DNA from: Conus ventricosus
Taxonomy: Eukaryota > Mollusca > Gastropoda > Neogastropoda > Conidae
Assembly: GCA_018398815.1 (NCBI GenBank)
Contig: CM031607.1
Span: forward strand, 91,642,481 to 91,706,480
Direction: 5' to 3'
DNA length: 64,000 nucleotides
Position numbers and translations under genes: made by a program. Below, piece by piece: positions 61,595 through 64,000 of the stretch. Position 1 is the first letter of the stretch. Each line of letters starts with the position of its first letter. The notes below the pieces were generated by a model that was not told the DNA's origin, searched no databases, and was given only the letters and a program-made list of their open reading frames with translations.

Positions 61595-64000
61595 GAGAGA
61601 CAGAGACAGAGAGAGAAACAGACAGCCCGCATGCCGCCAAGTCTGTAGACCCTAAACAGCATCTTCCCTGACGTGGGAATTTTACTGAAAAGCACGTGCT
61701 AGCTGAAACCGGCTCTGTGACGGACAACCCGTGCCATGCACACAGCTGTGGGAAAGAATGAGTAGGCGACATCCGCAAGGGGTGCGCATTGCTGTTAGTT
61801 TACGGTCCGCTGTTAGCGTAAGGCGCCCACACACGTATCTCTGACAGCTGGCTAAGGACAAGCTTGTCTACTCCCTGGTGTTGTCTGGCCCCACTTTTTC
61901 TGTAGATAAGGGTGTACAGTTGAGGGGGAGAGGGAGGAGGGGGGTGCACAATTTTTTGATGCAAACATTTTACATGTTAATCAATCAAACAATTCACAGC
62001 GTAGCAAGCTGCAATAAACTTGTGAACAGAACATGACTTCTTTTCATGGTAGAGTTAAGCTACGCAGGCTGCGATGACGTTTAAGCTTGCTAACAGAGAG
62101 CGACTTCTTTTCATGGTAGAGTTATGCTACGCAGGCTGCGATGACGTTTAAGCTTGCTAACAGAGAGCGACTTCTTTTCCTGGTAGAGTTATGCTACGCA
62201 GGCTGCGATGACGTTTAAGCTTGCTAACAGCGAGTGACTTCTTTTCATGGTAGAGTTAAGCTACGCAGGCTGCGATGACGTTTAAGCTTGCTAACAGAGA
62301 GTGACTTTTTTTCAGGGTAGATTTAAGTTCCTTAGCTGGACTTTGTGGGTCACCTTTGTGCAGGCCACACCGCCAGGCACAGTGATGTCCGGAGGTTTTT
62401 CTTTTGTCCACTTTGGGAAACTGCTGTGCTAGAATATTGTTGGGTACCTGGGCTAAAGGCGTAATCCTCCCATCCCATCCCACCCCTACCTCAGATTACG
62501 GAAGGATTCAAACAACAGAAGACAGAACACAGAACACGTGAGGAAAGAGCGAGGAAAAACAAATTTAAAAGAAAGTTGAGGAAAAGATTGGGACCCAAGG
62601 CAGACGGTAAAAGAAAAGACGGAAACAAATAATTCAGGACACGAGAATGAAGAATGAGGAAAAGAGATTAAAAAAAAAAGTTCAAGGAAAAAGATTAAGA
62701 TTCAAAGTGAGGACCAGCCGCTGTGGCAAAGTGGTTAGCGTCGTGGACTCCCGGCTGGGAGGTTGCGGGTTCGATTCCCATCAGAGTCACGTAGGATTTT
62801 TCTGCCCCGTGTGGCTCCTACCGAGAGTTGAGTGAGTTTGCTACGGGCTCAGTTGGGAAGACTGGGACCACACAGTCGAGTTTCATCCACTTAGTGGATG
62901 CGTCTCTGAGAGTGTTGCTCAAATTTACTGACCAACACTGCAGGTGTCCGTATCTCTCGGGCCTGGTTGACGCCGGGATATATTATGAAAGGAAACATAG
63001 AGTACAGCCCTGTCATGCAGTCTCAGACCGAAATGGAAATCCGTAACAACTTCTTCATGATTCTGATTCTCATCGATCAGCATAAAAAAAAAGTATCAAA
63101 TTCTGTGGCCCTTCATGACCTGCTCTCATGGTGACCTTAGTTTTGATGTCCTCTCCACGTCTGTGGCTTTGGTTTGGTTCCGTCGGGGTCACCGGTATCG
63201 GCGGGTCCATGGGGGCTGTCGTTGGACGGACGTGGTGGTGCCCTCCGGAGGGAGAGCTCACTCACGCCGGCTCCGCGACTAAGCAATCATTGTCGTCATT
63301 AGGGGGCTTAGTAGATGGTGTCCTCAATATGTTGAATCAGAACAGGCGCCACCGAACACCACCGAAGTGACTCGGCAGCAGTGCTGTGTCTCCTCCAGTG
63401 GGTTGCCTCTTAACGACTTGACATTGACTGCTCCCTGTGGACTGCCGGTGCCGGGGCTGCAAGCGGGACCCACCGGGCTGTGGCTGTGGACGGGGGTGTC
63501 GGAATAAGCGGCATGGGTGCACTGCCACTGAGGTGGCACAGAAGTTGGGACAACAAAAAAAAAAAAAAAAATCAAAGTGAAGGGGAAAAAACACAGGAAA
63601 AGAAAAACACGACCATGGATGGTAGTTGGTTGCACTGGGTGGCCACTGCAGGCGGAAATCTAAACAACCTTTTAAAAAAAAAAAAATTCTCATGTCTCCA
63701 CCCAACAACGTGGACAAACGAATCACAAGACAAAACACGACGCATTTCGACCTCTTAGATCTTCTTCAGGCAAGACAAACAACAAACACTCAGGACAATG
63801 AAATGAAGAACAAGCAATCACTTATCTTTGTCGAATTCGGAGCAAGATGGGCTAAGAGCATGGATGTTAAAAAAGACAAAATAAAAGGGGGGGGGGGGGG
63901 GGGGGGGAGAGAGAAAGAAAAAAAAAGGAAATAAACTAATCAAAAAAAAAAAAAACCAGAAAAGAAAAAGTGCCCACCTGCAGCATTTTGTCCGGGGAGG
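57436..64000 (-). CDS. CAT: Haem catalase, C-terminal exons (partial gene)
   Basis: Joined on the - strand: 64000-63978, 61038-60900, 59818-59667, 57603-57436. All junctions are GT-AG and in phase. The translation begins SPDKMLQ and continues [20 protein letters not shown], with the proximal haem-ligand tyrosine (YSD) and the Arg four residues before it. It then has [33 protein letters not shown], a lineage-variable beta segment, and the C-terminal helices [18 protein letters not shown] and [20 protein letters not shown]. Catalase converts hydrogen peroxide to water and oxygen, normally as a peroxisomal tetramer. The haem-ligand motif has Tyr where the usual signature has Phe (RLYSY against RLFAY). 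The N-terminal three fifths lies beyond the right edge. The final exon, expected to carry the peroxisomal targeting tripeptide, was not identified. Confidence 0.93.
57604..59239 (-). other. Catalase intron, left part
   Basis: Two short tandem duplications are visible: CTTTCCCAGTTTGCCCAGAA near 58560 and 58646, and CATTCAACGCCCTCCTTGCA near 58880 and 58936. C runs lie at 57911 and 58806. At 59028-59085 (+) is CCTGAAGAAGACCCAAGTGG followed by TCGAAACGCGTCGTGG, a single arm of the fold-back/hammerhead-like family. Confidence 0.6.
59240..59640 (+). repeat. C-run/CA tandem repeat, 4 copies
   Basis: Units of about 90-105 bp: a run of 8 to 28 C, a CA microsatellite, then CTTCCACCTCACACCTCTTC, ACGCACATACACACAAACAG and CAGTTCTCTACACAGTCTGT. 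Differences in unit length come from the C and CA runs. Confidence 0.9.
59667..59818 (-). CDS. CAT: Catalase exon
   Basis: 152 bases; acceptor GGAACAG, donor AAG/GTGAGA at 59666. It encodes [20 protein letters not shown] (the first Gly is split with the previous exon), [20 protein letters not shown] and [11 protein letters not shown]. The left-hand intron edge is crowded by the C-rich/CA tandem repeat at 59240-59640. Confidence 0.93.
60005..60570 (+). repeat. About 77-bp degenerate tandem repeat, 7-8 copies
   Basis: The unit contains CTACAGACTTCATGTGTTTG, GTTCGTCAAAAACAATTGTG and TGATGATAACTATAGCAAAA, with deletions in some copies (60310-60400). It fills most of the catalase intron between 59818 and 60900. 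Confidence 0.88.
60900..61038 (-). CDS. CAT: Catalase exon with proximal haem ligand
   Basis: 139 bases; acceptor TGTTTCAG (61046-61039), donor at 60899 (G/GTCAGT), phase 0 in and phase 1 out. It encodes [40 protein letters not shown] and CVDNNQ. The tyrosine five residues into the exon is the axial haem ligand by homology. Confidence 0.93.
61515..61625. repeat. TG/GA microsatellite
   Basis: GT repeats followed by a GA run of about 35 bases and GACAGA repeats, in the catalase intron. A C/A homopolymer junction lies at 61338-61369. Confidence 0.9.
62035..62315 (+). repeat. About 63-bp tandem repeat, 4-5 copies
   Basis: The unit is CTTCTTTTCATGGTAGAGTT followed by ATGCTACGCAGGCTGCGATG and ACGTTTAAGCTTGCTAACAG plus AGAGCGA. 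The outer copies are more diverged (AATTCACAGCG... at 61991). Confidence 0.92.
62711..63571 (+). mobile_element. 861-bp tRNA-derived SINE with target-site duplication
   Basis: TCAAAGTGA occurs at 62702-62710 and again at 63572-63580, directly outside the element. The head has RNA polymerase III box A (TGGCAAAGTGGTTAGCG, 62724-62740) and box B (GGTTCGATTCC, 62768-62778), in tRNA-like order and spacing. The element ends in a 17-base A run. The long body (62800-63550) has related copies at 44720-45420, 45860-46290 and 5096-7220. The length is about two to four times that of a typical tRNA SINE. It sits in a catalase intron, antisense to the gene. Confidence 0.8.
63713..63775 (-). repeat. Single arm of the fold-back element family
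   Basis: GTGGACAAACGAATCACAAG, ACAAAACACGACGCATTTCG and ACCTCTTAGATCTTCTTCAG match the left arm and loop at 16360-16420. The second arm is missing. A G run and A-rich sequence (63888-63965) separate it from the catalase exon. Confidence 0.65.
63978..64000 (-). CDS. CAT: Catalase exon (partial at window edge)
   Basis: The last 23 bases of an exon running off the right edge. They encode SPDKMLQ, with the donor CAG/GTGGGC reading leftward. PDKMLQGR is nearly invariant in animal catalases and joins directly to the next exon. Confidence 0.88.

Noticed and set aside
62711..62800. Functional tRNA gene
   Set aside because: A and B boxes are present, but the acceptor and anticodon stems do not close properly and the unit is followed by a long repeated body and A tail, so it is a SINE head.

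Overview
The window is nuclear DNA of an animal, most likely a lophotrochozoan and probably a gastropod mollusc. The reasons are intron-rich genes with GT-AG splicing, abundant CA/TG and GA/CT microsatellites, many minisatellites, and decayed LINE, SINE, hAT, piggyBac and Penelope-type elements. Nothing looks prokaryotic. The phylum is an inference from repeat content and from what I remember of protein families; no search was possible.

Two protein genes can be assembled exon by exon. On the + strand, 188 to 38687 holds the last 14 coding exons (about 631 residues) of a homologue of ZFC3H1, the nuclear zinc-finger/HAT-repeat scaffold of the PAXT (poly(A) tail exosome targeting) connection. 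The splice phases all agree, and the translation can be laid almost without gaps on the C-terminal half of vertebrate ZFC3H1 as I remember it. The zinc-finger end of the gene lies upstream of the window. On the - strand, 64000 down to 57436 holds four consecutive exons of the C-terminal part of a haem catalase, from just before the proximal haem tyrosine to the conserved C-terminal helices. The first of these runs off the right edge and the terminal coding exon was not found. The two genes are convergent. The 19 kb between them (38.7-57.4 kb) is mostly repeats and unrecognised sequence, with two weak exon-like segments.

Layout: 0.2-3.6 kb, ZFC3H1 exons 1-2 around a hAT-like relic (829-2057) and a splice-acceptor minisatellite; 3.7-7.2 kb, three intronic tandem arrays, the largest 24 perfect copies of 66 bp; 7.3-8.8 kb, a LINE 3' end split by a DNA transposon; 8.9-13.4 kb, exons 3-7 with a second acceptor-derived array; 14.1-16.1 kb, a 2-kb purine-rich satellite; 16.7-19.3 kb, exons 8-9 with a donor-derived array; 19.9-22.3 kb, another interrupted LINE; 22.8-25.8 kb, three adjoining minisatellites; 25.9-38.7 kb, exons 10-14 with a second copy of the split DNA transposon and a piggyBac-like element with TTAA at both ends; 38.7-57.4 kb, intergenic; 57.4-64.0 kb, catalase exons and introns, including an 861-bp SINE with clean target-site duplications.

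The most unusual observation is that three separate introns of the ZFC3H1 gene carry minisatellites whose unit is a copy of the neighbouring exon-intron boundary: about 15 extra 3' splice sites before exon 2, 21 extra 3' splice sites before exon 6, and 19 extra 5' splice sites after exon 8. Each decoy keeps the splice consensus and part of the adjoining exon sequence.
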